From Ruminococcaceae bacterium HV4-5-B5C (GTDB taxonomy: Bacteria > Bacillota > Clostridia > Oscillospirales > Acutalibacteraceae): DNA of 64,000 nucleotides. The translations under genes were made by a program, and so were the position numbers. Shown in pieces: positions 35,012 through 43,887 of the stretch. The DNA lies in NCBI GenBank assembly GCA_900184925.1, contig FXYJ02000003.1:186001-250000 (forward strand), in the 5' to 3' direction. Position 1 is the stretch's first letter; every line of letters begins with the position of its first letter. The notes below the pieces were generated by a model. It saw only the letters and a program-made list of their open reading frames with translations, searched no databases and was not told the DNA's origin.

Positions 35012-36028
35012 ATGGAAGAAGTTCGATTGCTCGGAAATGCCCTGCCGAACATCCCGTGGCAGGAGAAACCGGAGGGCTGCCGCAGCGCGGTATGGAGGTA
35101 CTCCGGCAACCCGGTTATCGGCCGGAACCCCACGGCAAAATCGGCCCGGGTCTTTAACAGTGCGGTTGTTCCGTTCCGCGGCGGGTTCGCGGGCGTCTTC
35201 CGCTCGGACCACAGAGACGGGGTGCCTGCGCTGCACTGCGGCAGAAGCGACGACGGCATCCGCTGGGAAATCGAGAATGAGGAGATCCACTGGAAGGATA
35301 TGCAGGGCAGACCCTACGACCCCGGCTATGCCTACGATCCGCGTGTAATCGAAATCGACGGTAAATATCTCGTCGTCTGGTGCACGGATTTCGGCGGGGC
35401 CGCACTCGGTCTGGGTGTGACCGAAGACTTCCTGACTTTTACGCGGCTTGAAAACCCTTTCCTTCCGTTCAACCGGAACGGCGTCCTTTTCCCGAGAAGA
35501 ATCAACGGGAACTATGTTCTCCTGAGCCGCCCGAGCGACGGCGGGCATACGCCTTTCGGCGACATCTTTCTCAGCGAAAGCCCCGACCTGACGTTCTGGG
35601 GCAGGCACAGGCGCGTCATGACGAGGGGCGGCGGCTGGTGGCAGAATCTCAAGATCGGCGCGGGGCCGGTTCCCATAGAGACAACGGCAGGGTGGCTGCT
35701 GTTTTACCACGGTGTGACGGGAACATGCAGCGGGTATGTCTACAGTTTCGGCGCGGCGCTTCTCGACCGCGACAACCCGGCAAAGGTTCTTGCAAGAACA
35801 GGGGACTATCTGCTGACCCCGGAAGAGGACTACGAAACACGGGGCTTTGTGCCAAATGTTGTTTTCCCGTGTGCGACGCTTCAGGACGCGGCAACCGGGC
35901 GCATTGCCATCTATTACGGTGCGGCGGATACCTGCGTGGCGTTGGCTTTCACCACCGTTGATGAGGTCACCCGATGCCTGAGCGAAAATTCGTGCCTTCT
36001 CGAGGGGGATGCCTGCGAATACCGGTAA
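35012..36028 (+). CDS. GH130 family glycoside phosphorylase (mannoside type)
   Basis: 338 aa from the ATG at 35012 behind CGGAGGAAAA; the frame continues upstream without a ribosome site. Five-bladed beta-propeller family: GNPVIGRNP, VFNSAVVPFRGGFAGVFRSD, YAYDPRVIEIDGKYLVVW with the general-acid Asp109, FPRRINGNYVLLSRPSD, WWQNLKIGAGPVPIETTAGWLLFYHGV, and a closing YYGAADTCVALA. GH130 enzymes phosphorolyse beta-mannosides (for example mannosyl-glucose or beta-1,4-mannooligosaccharides) in the cytoplasm to mannose 1-phosphate. It stands alone here, followed by an Rrf2 regulator. Confidence 0.88.
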   Translation: MEEVRLLGNALPNIPWQEKPEGCRSAVWRYSGNPVIGRNPTAKSARVFNSAVVPFRGGFAGVFRSDHRDGVPALHCGRSDDGIRWEIENEEIHWKDMQGRPYDPGYAYDPRVIEIDGKYLVVWCTDFGGAALGLGVTEDFLTFTRLENPFLPFNRNGVLFPRRINGNYVLLSRPSDGGHTPFGDIFLSESPDLTFWGRHRRVMTRGGGWWQNLKIGAGPVPIETTAGWLLFYHGVTGTCSGYVYSFGAALLDRDNPAKVLARTGDYLLTPEEDYETRGFVPNVVFPCATLQDAATGRIAIYYGAADTCVALAFTTVDEVTRCLSENSCLLEGDACEYR

Positions 36029-36046
36029 CCGGCTTCCGTAATTCGT

Positions 36047-36089
36047 ATCAGTTTAACTTGACAAACAATATCAAGAATGATAAACTGAT
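36047..36089 (+). promoter_or_regulatory. Rrf2 gene promoter flanked by inverted repeat
   Basis: TTGACA (36058-36063), 17 bp, TAAACT (36081-36086). A 9-bp inverted repeat, ATCAGTTTA (36047-36055) and TAAACTGAT (36081-36089), brackets the promoter, the second arm covering the -10. Likely operator, possibly for Rrf2 autoregulation, or a stem. Confidence 0.55.
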
Positions 36090-36126
36090 TGACAATATAG
36101 GAATCTGGCGAAAAGGGGAGAGAACT

Positions 36127-36573
36127 TTGCTGATCACACGGGAAACGGACTATGCGCTGCGCGTTCTGCGCGTCCTTTCGGGCGTGGAGCAGGCAACAAC
36201 GAAAGACATCTGCGACGAAGAGCTTCTGCCGCAGCAGTTCGTTTACAAGATCATCAAGCGGCTGAACCGCGCGGGCCTTGTGGGCGTGTCGCGCGGCTCG
36301 GGCGGCGGCTGCCGCCTGACGGCCGACCTGAAGACGGTCAGCCTTTACGACCTGGCGAAGATTATGGACTCCGACAACTGCGTCTGTGAATGCGTGCAGC
36401 CCTGCTATCGGTGCGCCGCGCAGGAGAAACGCGGGGAGCCCTGTGCCACCAACCGCCAATTCCGCGAGATCCAGAACATTCTGGACGACGAGCTGAAAAA
36501 GAGAAGTCTTTTCTGGATGCTGTTCGGGCCGGAGAAAACAAACGGGTCTTCCTCCGACCTGCCGTCGGATTAA
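36127..36573 (+). CDS. Rrf2-family regulator with cysteine cluster
   Basis: 148 aa from the TTG at 36127 behind AAGGGGAG; the longer reading begins inside the GH130 gene. Winged helix in residues 1-75 (ITRETDYALRVLRVL, ICDEELLPQQFVYKIIKRLNRAGLV, RGSGGGCRLTADL). Then six Cys in a short stretch (NCVCECVQPCYRC ... GEPC, about residues 88-113). Rrf2 proteins with Cys here (IscR, NsrR) bind Fe-S clusters and sense redox, NO or iron; the spacing is not exactly that of IscR. The sortase gene follows 24 nt later, probably in the same transcript. Confidence 0.87.
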   Translation: MLITRETDYALRVLRVLSGVEQATTKDICDEELLPQQFVYKIIKRLNRAGLVGVSRGSGGGCRLTADLKTVSLYDLAKIMDSDNCVCECVQPCYRCAAQEKRGEPCATNRQFREIQNILDDELKKRSLFWMLFGPEKTNGSSSDLPSD

Positions 36574-36597
36574 AATCCTGTGGGCAGGGAATGCGAA

Positions 36598-37548
36598 ATG
36601 AAACATCAGGATCAAAAGCAAAAACAAAGGTTTTTCAGAAAATTGAATACCGCTGCCATTATCCTCTGCGCGGGGGTGTTTCTGTTTTGTGCGGGCGTGC
36701 TGGTGTACCAGTTCGTGATTCTTCCGCAGAAGTCGGACGTGGCAACAGACGCGGCAAAGACGCTTTACCGGGGGACGCCGGGGAGTGCGGTCTCCGGCTC
36801 TTCGGAGGCGGGGGACGGAACAAATCCCCTTGAGGAGCTGCAAAAGGTGAACCCGGACGTCGAGGGATGGATCACTGTGCCCGGCACGGTGATCGACTAC
36901 CCTGTGCTTCATACGCCCCAAAACGACCAGGACTATTACCTTACCCACGACTGGCAGAAGCAGAGCACAAAGTACGGCAGCATCTTTACAGTTGGAAGCG
37001 GGCAGGCGGCCCCGGGAGAGAGCCGCGTCCTTTTTGGGCACAGCATGAGGGACGGGCGCATGTTCGCGTCGCTTTTGAAGTACGGCGGCCTCGACTTTTA
37101 CCGGTCCCACCCGACTTTTACCTATCAGGATAAAGACGGGAAGACACAGTGGAAAATCTTTGCTGTTATCAAGGTCAACACCGAGCCGTCGCAGGGGCAG
37201 CCGTTTAACTACCTGAGAACAGATTTTTCGACAGACGACGATTTCTTCGGCTTCCTGTATCAGGTGAGGCTTCGCTCCGTACTGACGATACCGGTCGACC
37301 TGCGTGCTTCGGATGAGATTCTGGCGCTTTCCACCTGCTCGTATGAGTTTGATGAATTCCGCACGGCGGTTTTCGCGAGGCAGGTCCGCCCGGGCGAATC
37401 CGCTTCCGTGGAAACGGGGGCGGCGTCTGTCAATGCGAAAACCCTTTACCCGGATTGCTGGTATAAAAAATACGGCGGGCAGAAACCGTCTTTCCCCTCT
37501 TTTGCCGAGGCGAAGGAGCAGGGGCAAATCCCGTGGCTGACCCCATGA
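36598..37548 (+). CDS. srtB: Class B sortase
   Basis: 316 aa from the ATG at 36598; a GTG at 36580 is an alternative. N-terminal membrane anchor (about residues 16-40), Ser/Gly linker, sortase domain. Catalytic residues: His in VLFGHSM (about 149), Cys247 in LALSTCSYEF and Arg in FRTAVFARQVR. The SxTC-type context with the extended insertion (FFGFLYQVRLRSV) is class B, which attaches specialised substrates (NPQTN-like or pilus proteins) to peptidoglycan. No substrate with a sorting signal is encoded in this window. Confidence 0.88.
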   Translation: MKHQDQKQKQRFFRKLNTAAIILCAGVFLFCAGVLVYQFVILPQKSDVATDAAKTLYRGTPGSAVSGSSEAGDGTNPLEELQKVNPDVEGWITVPGTVIDYPVLHTPQNDQDYYLTHDWQKQSTKYGSIFTVGSGQAAPGESRVLFGHSMRDGRMFASLLKYGGLDFYRSHPTFTYQDKDGKTQWKIFAVIKVNTEPSQGQPFNYLRTDFSTDDDFFGFLYQVRLRSVLTIPVDLRASDEILALSTCSYEFDEFRTAVFARQVRPGESASVETGAASVNAKTLYPDCWYKKYGGQKPSFPSFAEAKEQGQIPWLTP

Positions 37549-37564
37549 TGGAAAAAAGGCAAAG

Positions 37565-37604
37565 AAAAACCGGCTTTCGCGTTTCACCGCGAGGCCGGTT
37601 TTTT
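37565..37604. terminator. Bidirectional terminator between srtB and MalT-like gene
   Basis: Stem AAAAACCGGC..CGCG / CGCG..GCCGGTTTTTT with a small loop; A run on the left and T run on the right. Confidence 0.82.
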
Positions 37605-40200
37605 ATGGGATTAGACCGTGCTCCCTGCCCGCCGAAACGGCGCTTACCCGCGAGGAAACACCGAGCTTTCCGTAGATGCTGAGCAGGTGCGTTTTTACGG
37701 TGGAAAGAGAGATGCACAGGTCTTCCGCCATCTGCTGGTTTGTTTTGCCCTTTGCAAGCTCCGCGAGAACTTCCGTCTCCCTCGAACTCAGAATACTTTG
37801 TTCCTCGGTTTGCCCTGCGGAAGAACAGATCCGCATTGCGTCGCGCACAAACAGGCGTTCCTCTTCGCTGAGCTTGTCGGTCATCGACGCGTTAAAGTCT
37901 TTCCAGAGCGGCTCCAGAACGTTGCGGTCGACATAAAACGGCTGAAGAATGCGGTTTTCCCACGAATAGTAGATCGCCTCGCGCAGCAGATTGTTCCGGC
38001 GGCGCCGGTCGGCGGGCGACGAGCCGCACGTCATCCCGATCAGAAGCAGGTCGGCGTCCACAAGGCGCAGGCGGTTCTGATTTTCACGCGAGAACGCAAG
38101 CACTTTTTGCGTGATTCTGTTTGCTTTTTCCGGTTCGCCGCTCTGAAAGTACAGACGCGCGCAGACAAGCTCGAAAGCGGGGGAAGGTACTGCGGAATGC
38201 GTGACAAAAGACTCGTATTCAGAGAATATCTTTTTTCGGTGGTCGGGGCCGATTCTTCCCAAGGCGGCAAGTTCGATCAGCAGCCGGTCTACCCAATTCT
38301 GCGTTTCGTTGCTCCCAATGATTCTCCGGACGATTTCTTCGCCGCGGTCCTCATTTCCGCTGAGCATGTCGTATTCTGCGAGGTTATAATCGAAGCTGTA
38401 GGAAATCAGGTTTTCCGGAATCGAACTCCCGCTGATCATGGCGCGCGCACGGTCAAGGTGCTCCTTCGCGCCGGCAAGGTCCATCCGTTTCAGATAAATG
38501 CCGACGATTCCGATGAGAAAGTCGTATTGCCGCATAAAAGAAGCTTTGTCGGTTGTCATCCTTTTCTCAATGGTTTCGTAAATCTTCATACCGTCGTTCA
38601 GACGGCCCGTCTCTTCCGCAAGCTGTGCCTTGCAGCCCATCGAATAGTAGTAGACACTGGAACTGCCTTGTGCAATCTGCAGGGACTGGTCGGCATAGTG
38701 TTCCGCTTTTTTATATTCACGGTTCATGATCATCAAATCCGAGCAGCCGAGAAGAATCAGCGCGGTCGTTTCAGGCTGGAGATTGTAATCACGGATCAGA
38801 GACAGCGGCGCTTCGGGGGGCAGTGTGTGTGAAACGCGGTGCGTGTCAAATATATTCTGCGCGTATTTCAGGTAGAGGCAGAAGGGCGTTCCCGCCCATT
38901 CTTCCAGCAGAATGTCGCAGAGAACCCTGAATGCGGAAAAGTTGCCGCAGTCTGCGTGATAGATCAGGGTGCGTGTGGCAAGGTCGAGGTTTTTAGCGAG
39001 GCGTTCGTTCGGAATTTTGCTGAGGTATTCCCCGACGATGGGGTCCGGCCTCATTTTGGTGAGGTCTTCCATCGCCCTGTCATAATCTTTCGTAAGGAGC
39101 AGAAGAGGAACCGCTTCGTCAAAACTGCCGTGTGCCTCAAAGGCGGCAGCGGCCCGGTGCAGCGTATCGCTCTGTTCGCCGGCCGGCAGTTCCGAAAACC
39201 TTTGGTTCAGGTATTCACCGAGAATATTGTGGTAGCGGTAAATTTTATTCTTTTCGTCAATGCAGATGAGAAACAGGTTTTTGTTCAGCAGGTTTTCGAG
39301 CATGGAAGCATAGTCGAGCGATTCGAAAAGCGCGGAACAAATCTCCGCGTCAAACCACGGCAGGATCCCGGTGCGGACAAGAAAATTCTGCTCTTCGGGC
39401 GTCAGTTTTCCGAAAATTTCGCGCGTCAGATATTCCGCCGCGAAGCCGCCGCCTTTTTTCAGAAGGTCGCCGGAAAATTCGCCGCCTGCAGCGGCGAGCT
39501 GAAGACCGCCGATCCATCCTTCGGCAAACCCGCTGATCTTCTCAAGTTCGGCGTCGTCGGCCCGGAGTTTCATCGTCGTTTTCAGAAACTGCAGGCTCTC
39601 TTCCTGCGAGAGCTTCATGTCTTCTCCGGAAAGGTACAGAAGTCTGCCGGAAACGGCAAGCGCGCCGAGATAGACCGGCGGGTCCTCGCGTGAGAGCAGA
39701 AAAAGGTGCAGGTTTTCGGGCATGGACTGGAGAAAAAACTCCAGTGAATCGACCAGCGCCGGGTCGGTGATGCAGTGAAAATCATCCAGAACAATATAAT
39801 AATCCGTGTCGCTGCAGAGCCGGTTAATGAGAAAGACAAGGTTGTTTTTCGGTTCCCGCAGCTCGAAGATCGGGCCCGGCGCAGGGCCGAACTCCAGATC
39901 TTCCACAAGGGAACCGGCCGCCGCCGCAAAATAGCGCCAAAACGAAAACAGACCGTTGTTGCCTTCGTCGAGCGAGAGCCATGCTGTGTTTTTCAGCCCG
40001 GTCTCCACGAAAAAGGAAGAAAGCAGCGTTGTCTTGCCCATGCCCGCCGCCCCCTTGACAAAGACGACGCTCATTTCGGAGCAGCGTTTCAGCTTTTCAA
40101 AGAGGGTACGGCGCACAATGTAGTCCCGGCGCGGGCGGGGCATGATCAGTTTTGTGGAAAGAAGCGCGGGCTCCCCGTCCTTCGGAACAGCGGCAGTCAC
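37603..40200 (-). CDS. MalT-type LuxR-family transcriptional activator (STAND ATPase)
   Basis: 865 aa from the GTG at 40200, 9 nt after AGGAGG and downstream of its own promoter; an ATG at 40272 overlaps the permease stop but has no ribosome site. Order: start LLSTKLIMPRPRRDYIVRR, Walker A GAAGMGKTT (50-58), Walker B IVLDDFH (about 137-142), winged-helix, a long tetratricopeptide-like helical array (about 330-780), then a C-terminal LuxR HTH (SSRETEVLAELAKGKTNQQMAEDLCISLSTVKTHL). MalT-type proteins need ATP and an inducer to multimerise and activate transcription. The upstream ABC-2 exporter operon is the likely functional partner. Confidence 0.9.
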   Translation of the reverse strand: MTAAVPKDGEPALLSTKLIMPRPRRDYIVRRTLFEKLKRCSEMSVVFVKGAAGMGKTTLLSSFFVETGLKNTAWLSLDEGNNGLFSFWRYFAAAAGSLVEDLEFGPAPGPIFELREPKNNLVFLINRLCSDTDYYIVLDDFHCITDPALVDSLEFFLQSMPENLHLFLLSREDPPVYLGALAVSGRLLYLSGEDMKLSQEESLQFLKTTMKLRADDAELEKISGFAEGWIGGLQLAAAGGEFSGDLLKKGGGFAAEYLTREIFGKLTPEEQNFLVRTGILPWFDAEICSALFESLDYASMLENLLNKNLFLICIDEKNKIYRYHNILGEYLNQRFSELPAGEQSDTLHRAAAAFEAHGSFDEAVPLLLLTKDYDRAMEDLTKMRPDPIVGEYLSKIPNERLAKNLDLATRTLIYHADCGNFSAFRVLCDILLEEWAGTPFCLYLKYAQNIFDTHRVSHTLPPEAPLSLIRDYNLQPETTALILLGCSDLMIMNREYKKAEHYADQSLQIAQGSSSVYYYSMGCKAQLAEETGRLNDGMKIYETIEKRMTTDKASFMRQYDFLIGIVGIYLKRMDLAGAKEHLDRARAMISGSSIPENLISYSFDYNLAEYDMLSGNEDRGEEIVRRIIGSNETQNWVDRLLIELAALGRIGPDHRKKIFSEYESFVTHSAVPSPAFELVCARLYFQSGEPEKANRITQKVLAFSRENQNRLRLVDADLLLIGMTCGSSPADRRRRNNLLREAIYYSWENRILQPFYVDRNVLEPLWKDFNASMTDKLSEEERLFVRDAMRICSSAGQTEEQSILSSRETEVLAELAKGKTNQQMAEDLCISLSTVKTHLLSIYGKLGVSSRVSAVSAGREHGLIP

Positions 40201-40233
40201 AGATGAATTCCTCCTGAAAATGGAATCACTTTG

Positions 40234-40262
40234 ATTGTAAACCGCCCATTCCTTTTTTGCAA
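40234..40262 (-). promoter_or_regulatory. Promoter for MalT-like gene, at end of permease gene
   Basis: Minus strand TTGCAA (40257-40262), 17 bp, TACAAT (40234-40239), then AGGAGG and the GTG. Located just past the permease stop. Confidence 0.65.
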
Positions 40263-40268
40263 GAGCAG

Positions 40269-41234
40269 TCATGCGCGTTCCACATAATCATGCCGCAGCT
40301 TGGCGTAGGCGACGCCGAACATCACGAGCGAGAGGACCAGAATGTAAAGAACGGGGAACAGGTTTTGCCAGACTTCGCCGTTCTGGAGGTTTACCGCGAA
40401 ATCCATAAACTGCTTCTGCGGCAGAATTTTAATGAAATGATCGAGCACGGCATTGTTTTTGCTGAAGGAGTAGAAGCACCCCGCCAGTGTGGACGTGACG
40501 ATCATGACGGAGCTGCCGAGCATGTTGGCGTTATCCGGCTTTTTGAGCAGGGTGTTCAGAAGCAGAGCGAACGAACTGCCGAGGGCGGCCAGAATCAGCA
40601 ACAGGCCGGCGTACTCCCCAAGGGAAAAACCGATATTCCACCCAGCGGCCTTCAGAACCGCGAGCGTTGCCCAGGGCGGCACAAACGAGCACAGGCAGAA
40701 AGCAAAATGCGCAGCAAGATATCGGTTGAACGACAGGGGCGAGGCCGAGATGCGCAGAAGCTGCCCCTGCTCCTTGTCTTCCGCGAACGGGAAGAAGTAG
40801 AAGAAAGCGCTCATCCCGAGAAAGATCATCAGAAAGCCGACGACGTTGACGCCGACGTTTCGGTCGTTTTTCTGGGCGGGAATCTGTGCTTGGGGATTTT
40901 TCAGCAAAAGCTGCAGCATGTTTTTGAACTCTTCGTTGCGCAGCGTTTCAATGTCGTACCGCCCGCTGCCGCGGTCCGTCACGATGGCGTCGTATTCCTG
41001 ACGCACCAGAGCGGAGGCCAGAGGTTTCTGCTTCATTACTTCGACAGTCAGATATTTCGTGTCAAGACTTTGGGCGCTGCCGGCTGTCACAAAAGCAATG
41101 TGTCCTTTAACCTGCTGAACCCCCGTGACATAGACCGCAAAGAAAATGGAAGCAATCGTCATCAGAAGCATGGTGAGGATGGAGCCGAGACGCGGACGAA
41201 CCCGGCAGAAATCGTTTTTCAGGATGTCAATCAT
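40269..41234 (-). CDS. ABC-2 type transporter permease
   Basis: 321 aa from the ATG at 41234 (GGAGG, 7-nt spacing), overlapping the previous permease stop as ATGA. One N-terminal helix (MLLMTIASIFFAVYVTG), a roughly 110-residue extracytoplasmic domain, then five helices (VGFLMIFLGMSAFFYFFPFAEDKEQGQLLRISASPLSFNRYLAA typical of ABC-2, LLLILAALGSSFALLL, LFPVLYILVLSLVMFGV). Half of a heterodimeric exporter with the next permease. Substrate unknown; such systems move drugs, peptides or lipids. Confidence 0.88.
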   Translation of the reverse strand: MIDILKNDFCRVRPRLGSILTMLLMTIASIFFAVYVTGVQQVKGHIAFVTAGSAQSLDTKYLTVEVMKQKPLASALVRQEYDAIVTDRGSGRYDIETLRNEEFKNMLQLLLKNPQAQIPAQKNDRNVGVNVVGFLMIFLGMSAFFYFFPFAEDKEQGQLLRISASPLSFNRYLAAHFAFCLCSFVPPWATLAVLKAAGWNIGFSLGEYAGLLLILAALGSSFALLLNTLLKKPDNANMLGSSVMIVTSTLAGCFYSFSKNNAVLDHFIKILPQKQFMDFAVNLQNGEVWQNLFPVLYILVLSLVMFGVAYAKLRHDYVERA

Positions 41235-41971
41235 AGATAATCCTCCGTTCGGAACGTTTTGGCGCAGCCGAAAGTGAGCAGAGCGCCGACTGCCGTACTG
41301 ATGAGAAGAACGGGCGCCACGACCGACAGATTTCCGTCGTAGATTACGGCGAAAAACGCGTCGATGAGCCATTTCACCGGGGAAAGCCGGGAAGCGAATG
41401 CAAGCGCGGCTCCCATGCCGTCGAGGGAAAAGAATGCGCCGCCGAGAAAGGCGAAAATGCTGACGAAAAGGCTCAGAATACTGCTTGCGGTTTCCTCACA
41501 GTGGAAGATGCAGCAAAAGAGCACGCCGAGCGCCGCCGAGGCAAACTCCACCGGCGCCATCATCAGAAGCAGCCAGCCGAGGTTCCAGCCGCCGAGGTTG
41601 ATGCCCATCGGTACGAATACGAAGCACAGCGCCGCATGCAGTACATAGTCGAACACAAACGAGGCGGCAATTTTTGAAAAGTAAACCGGGAATCTGCCGC
41701 AGGGCGAGTAAAGAATGCGGAGATTCGGTTTCTTGATGTCACGCTCCATGAAGCAGTTGGTTGCCGTCATGGCTCCTTCGAGCATTCCGAAGATCAGAAA
41801 CGCAACGGCGTAGTAGTTGTAGGAGTCGATTCCGTTTGTATAGTTGCCGCTCGAAAGGTAGCCCATGATGAGAATCATGGCAATGGCAAACACCGTGTTG
41901 TAGTTGATGAGAATCGGGTTTTTGAAGTTGTTGCCGAGGTCCATTTTAAAGATCTGCCAGAAACGATACAT
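41231..41971 (-). CDS. ABC-2 type transporter permease
   Basis: 246 aa, six hydrophobic helices (NTVFAIAMILIMGYLS, AVAFLIFGMLEGAMTATN, FVFDYVLHAALCFVFVPMGI, MMAPVEFASAALGVLFCCIF, ILSLFVSIFAFLGGAFFSLDGM, VVAPVLLISTAVGALLTFG). Contains the ABC-2 motif ERDIKKPNLRILYSPCGRFPVYFSK and a 'SPVKWLIDAFF' element common to drug-export permeases. Lies 14 nt after the ATPase and overlaps the second permease by 4 nt. Confidence 0.88.
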   Translation of the reverse strand: MYRFWQIFKMDLGNNFKNPILINYNTVFAIAMILIMGYLSSGNYTNGIDSYNYYAVAFLIFGMLEGAMTATNCFMERDIKKPNLRILYSPCGRFPVYFSKIAASFVFDYVLHAALCFVFVPMGINLGGWNLGWLLLMMAPVEFASAALGVLFCCIFHCEETASSILSLFVSIFAFLGGAFFSLDGMGAALAFASRLSPVKWLIDAFFAVIYDGNLSVVAPVLLISTAVGALLTFGCAKTFRTEDYL

Positions 41972-41985
41972 ACCGCTTTCTCCTT

Positions 41986-42924
41986 TCAGTCCCGCAGCTT
42001 GCGCCCGGTCAGTTTCAGGAAGACGGTCTCGAGGCTGGCTTCCTCGCTGGAAATGTTGCGGATGTGTGCTCCGCCGTCGGAAATCAGCGAGATGATGCGG
42101 TCGAGATTCTCAACGCCGCGCACGGAAACAATGTCGATGTGCCCGCCTGCGGATTTGACCTCCCTGACACCCTCGACAGCGTAAAATCCTTCGGCGGGAA
42201 CGGAGCAGCCTTCTTCCAGCTCAATGTGGTAACGCTTTTCGCTCTGAATGTCTTCCTTGAGCTTTTCCTTTGTTCCCTCGGCGATGATCCTGCCGTGGTC
42301 GATGATGATAATGCGGGATGAAATCTCCTCCACTTCCTCCATGTAATGAGTGGTGTAGAGAACCGTCATGCCGTTTTGCTGCAGCTTTTTAATCGAGGTG
42401 AGAATGTGGTTGCGCGACTGCGGGTCAATGCCCACGGTAGGCTCATCCATAACGACGAGCTCCGGGTGGTGGGCGATGGCGCACGCAATGTTCAGGCGGC
42501 GCTTCATGCCGCCCGAAAAGGTTTTTACTTTGTCGTTGCGGCGGTCGGCCAGCCCCGCAAAGGTGAGAGCTTCCTCCACCGCCGCGTCGAGCTTTGCCCC
42601 GCGCAGACCGTAGAGTGCGGTGAAAAAGCGGGCGTTCCGTTCGGCGGAAAGCTCTTCGTAAAGGGCGAGGTCCTGCGGCACCACGCCGAGCTTCTGCTTG
42701 TAGGAGCGGAGATTCCGGTCGATTTTTTTGCCGTTGTAAGAAATGATTCCGCCGTCCCGCCGGAGCAGGCCGAGCAGAATATTGATGGTTGTGCTTTTCC
42801 CGGCTCCGTTGGGGCCGAGCAGACAGAGGATTTCTCCCTTGCCGACGTGAAAGCTGATGTGGTCAAGAACACAGTTTTCCTTAAAGTTCTTGGAAAGCTG
42901 CTGAACCTCGAGTAAATTTTCCAT
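41986..42924 (-). CDS. ABC transporter ATPase (DrrA/CcmA-like exporter)
   Basis: 312 aa. Nucleotide-binding domain in residues 1-230: Walker A GPNGAGKST, Q-loop VPQDLALYEELSAERNARFFTALYG, signature FSGGMKRRLNIACAI, Walker B LVVMDEPTVGIDPQSRNHI, His switch YTTHYME. A C-terminal extension of about 80 residues (IIIDHGRIIAEGTKEKLKEDIQ ... LETVFLKLTGRKLRD) is typical of drug-export ATPases. First gene of the exporter operon; ATG behind CAGGAG. Confidence 0.9.
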   Translation of the reverse strand: MENLLEVQQLSKNFKENCVLDHISFHVGKGEILCLLGPNGAGKSTTINILLGLLRRDGGIISYNGKKIDRNLRSYKQKLGVVPQDLALYEELSAERNARFFTALYGLRGAKLDAAVEEALTFAGLADRRNDKVKTFSGGMKRRLNIACAIAHHPELVVMDEPTVGIDPQSRNHILTSIKKLQQNGMTVLYTTHYMEEVEEISSRIIIIDHGRIIAEGTKEKLKEDIQSEKRYHIELEEGCSVPAEGFYAVEGVREVKSAGGHIDIVSVRGVENLDRIISLISDGGAHIRNISSEEASLETVFLKLTGRKLRD

Positions 42925-42945
42925 TTCTGTTCATCTCCTGCGCCC

Positions 42946-42973
42946 ATCATACCGCGGGGCGGCGGATTGGAAA
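42946..42973 (-). promoter_or_regulatory. Candidate promoter for ABC-2 exporter operon
   Basis: Minus strand TTTCCA (42968-42973), 16 bp, TATGAT (42946-42951). It leaves a very short leader; weak -35, as expected for an activator-dependent promoter. Confidence 0.4.
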
Positions 42974-43048
42974 TCAACCATCCGGCTGATTTCGGGGGAT
43001 GATTCTTTTTGCAGGGCGGGGTCATCCTTTCGGCTGTGGGGCGCGAGC

Positions 43049-43077
43049 TTTACTTTTGTAGGGGAATCCTCTATACT
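43049..43077 (+). promoter_or_regulatory. Promoter for HAD phosphatase operon
   Basis: TTTACT (43049-43054), 17 bp, TATACT (43072-43077). Confidence 0.6.
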
Positions 43078-43149
43078 GAAAATGCACCCGTCTGAGGCGC
43101 CTGAAATGTGTTTCCGGTGTGACGGCGGGAGGAAAGGAGTGTGTTTTCC

Positions 43150-43887
43150 GTGGGTGAGGCGGCTGCTTTTTTTGATATCGACGGTACGATATCGCGCGAG
43201 GGACTGATCAGCGAAATGTTTAAGAAGATGATCAAATACGAGCTGATTGATCACAGCAAGTGGTACAACGACGTGGAACCGGCCTTCACAAGGTGGGACA
43301 AACGCGTCGGAAATTACGACGATTACCTCCAGAAGATGGTGGATATCTACACCGAGGCCGTACAGAACACAAGCGCCTTTCACATTTCCTATATTGCAAA
43401 GAGAGTTATTGAGCAGAAGGGCGAACGCGTCTACACCTATACCAGGGAGAGAATCCGCTGGCACAAGGCGCACGGCCACAAGGTAGTTGCTATCTCCGGT
43501 TCGCCGGTGGAGCTGGTGCGGGAGATGTCGGAAAAATACGGGATGGACGACTACCGCGGAACGGTTTATAAAGTCGGAGCGGACGGAATCTACAGCGGTG
43601 AAATCATCCCAATGTGGGATTCCGAGAGCAAGCGCCGCGCGGTAATCGGCATGGCGGAGCGGTACGGGATCGACCTTTCCGAAAGCTACGCCTACGGCGA
43701 CACGAACGGCGACTTTGCCATGATGAAGCTTGTGGGTCACCCTGTGGCGGTTAACCCCACCCGGGAACTGCTTGCCAACATCCGTAAGGATGCTTCGCTC
43801 CGCGATAAAATCAGCGTCATTGTGGAGCGTAAGGACGTGATTTATCGGCTGAATATGGATTGCCTCGACCTCATTGATTCGGAATAA
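43150..43887 (+). CDS. HAD-superfamily phosphatase, subfamily IB (SerB-like)
   Basis: 245 aa from a GTG at 43150 with AAAGGAG 10 nt upstream; the GTG at 43141 is too close to it. Motif I FFDIDGTIS (nucleophile and acid Asp), motif II VVAISGSPVELVREM, motif III/IV YAYGDTNGDFAMMKLVGHPVAVNP. The helical cap between residues 20 and 90 and the 'SGSP...YGDtnGD' pattern match HAD-IB hydrolases related to phosphoserine phosphatase. Substrate unknown. Start of a + strand cluster with a GIY-YIG protein and YjbQ. Confidence 0.86.
   Translation: MGEAAAFFDIDGTISREGLISEMFKKMIKYELIDHSKWYNDVEPAFTRWDKRVGNYDDYLQKMVDIYTEAVQNTSAFHISYIAKRVIEQKGERVYTYTRERIRWHKAHGHKVVAISGSPVELVREMSEKYGMDDYRGTVYKVGADGIYSGEIIPMWDSESKRRAVIGMAERYGIDLSESYAYGDTNGDFAMMKLVGHPVAVNPTRELLANIRKDASLRDKISVIVERKDVIYRLNMDCLDLIDSE

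Noticed and set aside
35914..37587. 557-codon minus-strand frame across the Rrf2 and sortase genes
   Set aside because: Antisense to two genes with clear motifs; low-complexity Arg/Val/His content.
40201..40272. Longer start of the MalT-like protein at the ATG overlapping the permease stop
   Set aside because: The ATGA overlap is tempting, but there is no ribosome site and the region contains a good promoter followed by AGGAGG and a GTG that begins the normal MalT-like N-terminus.
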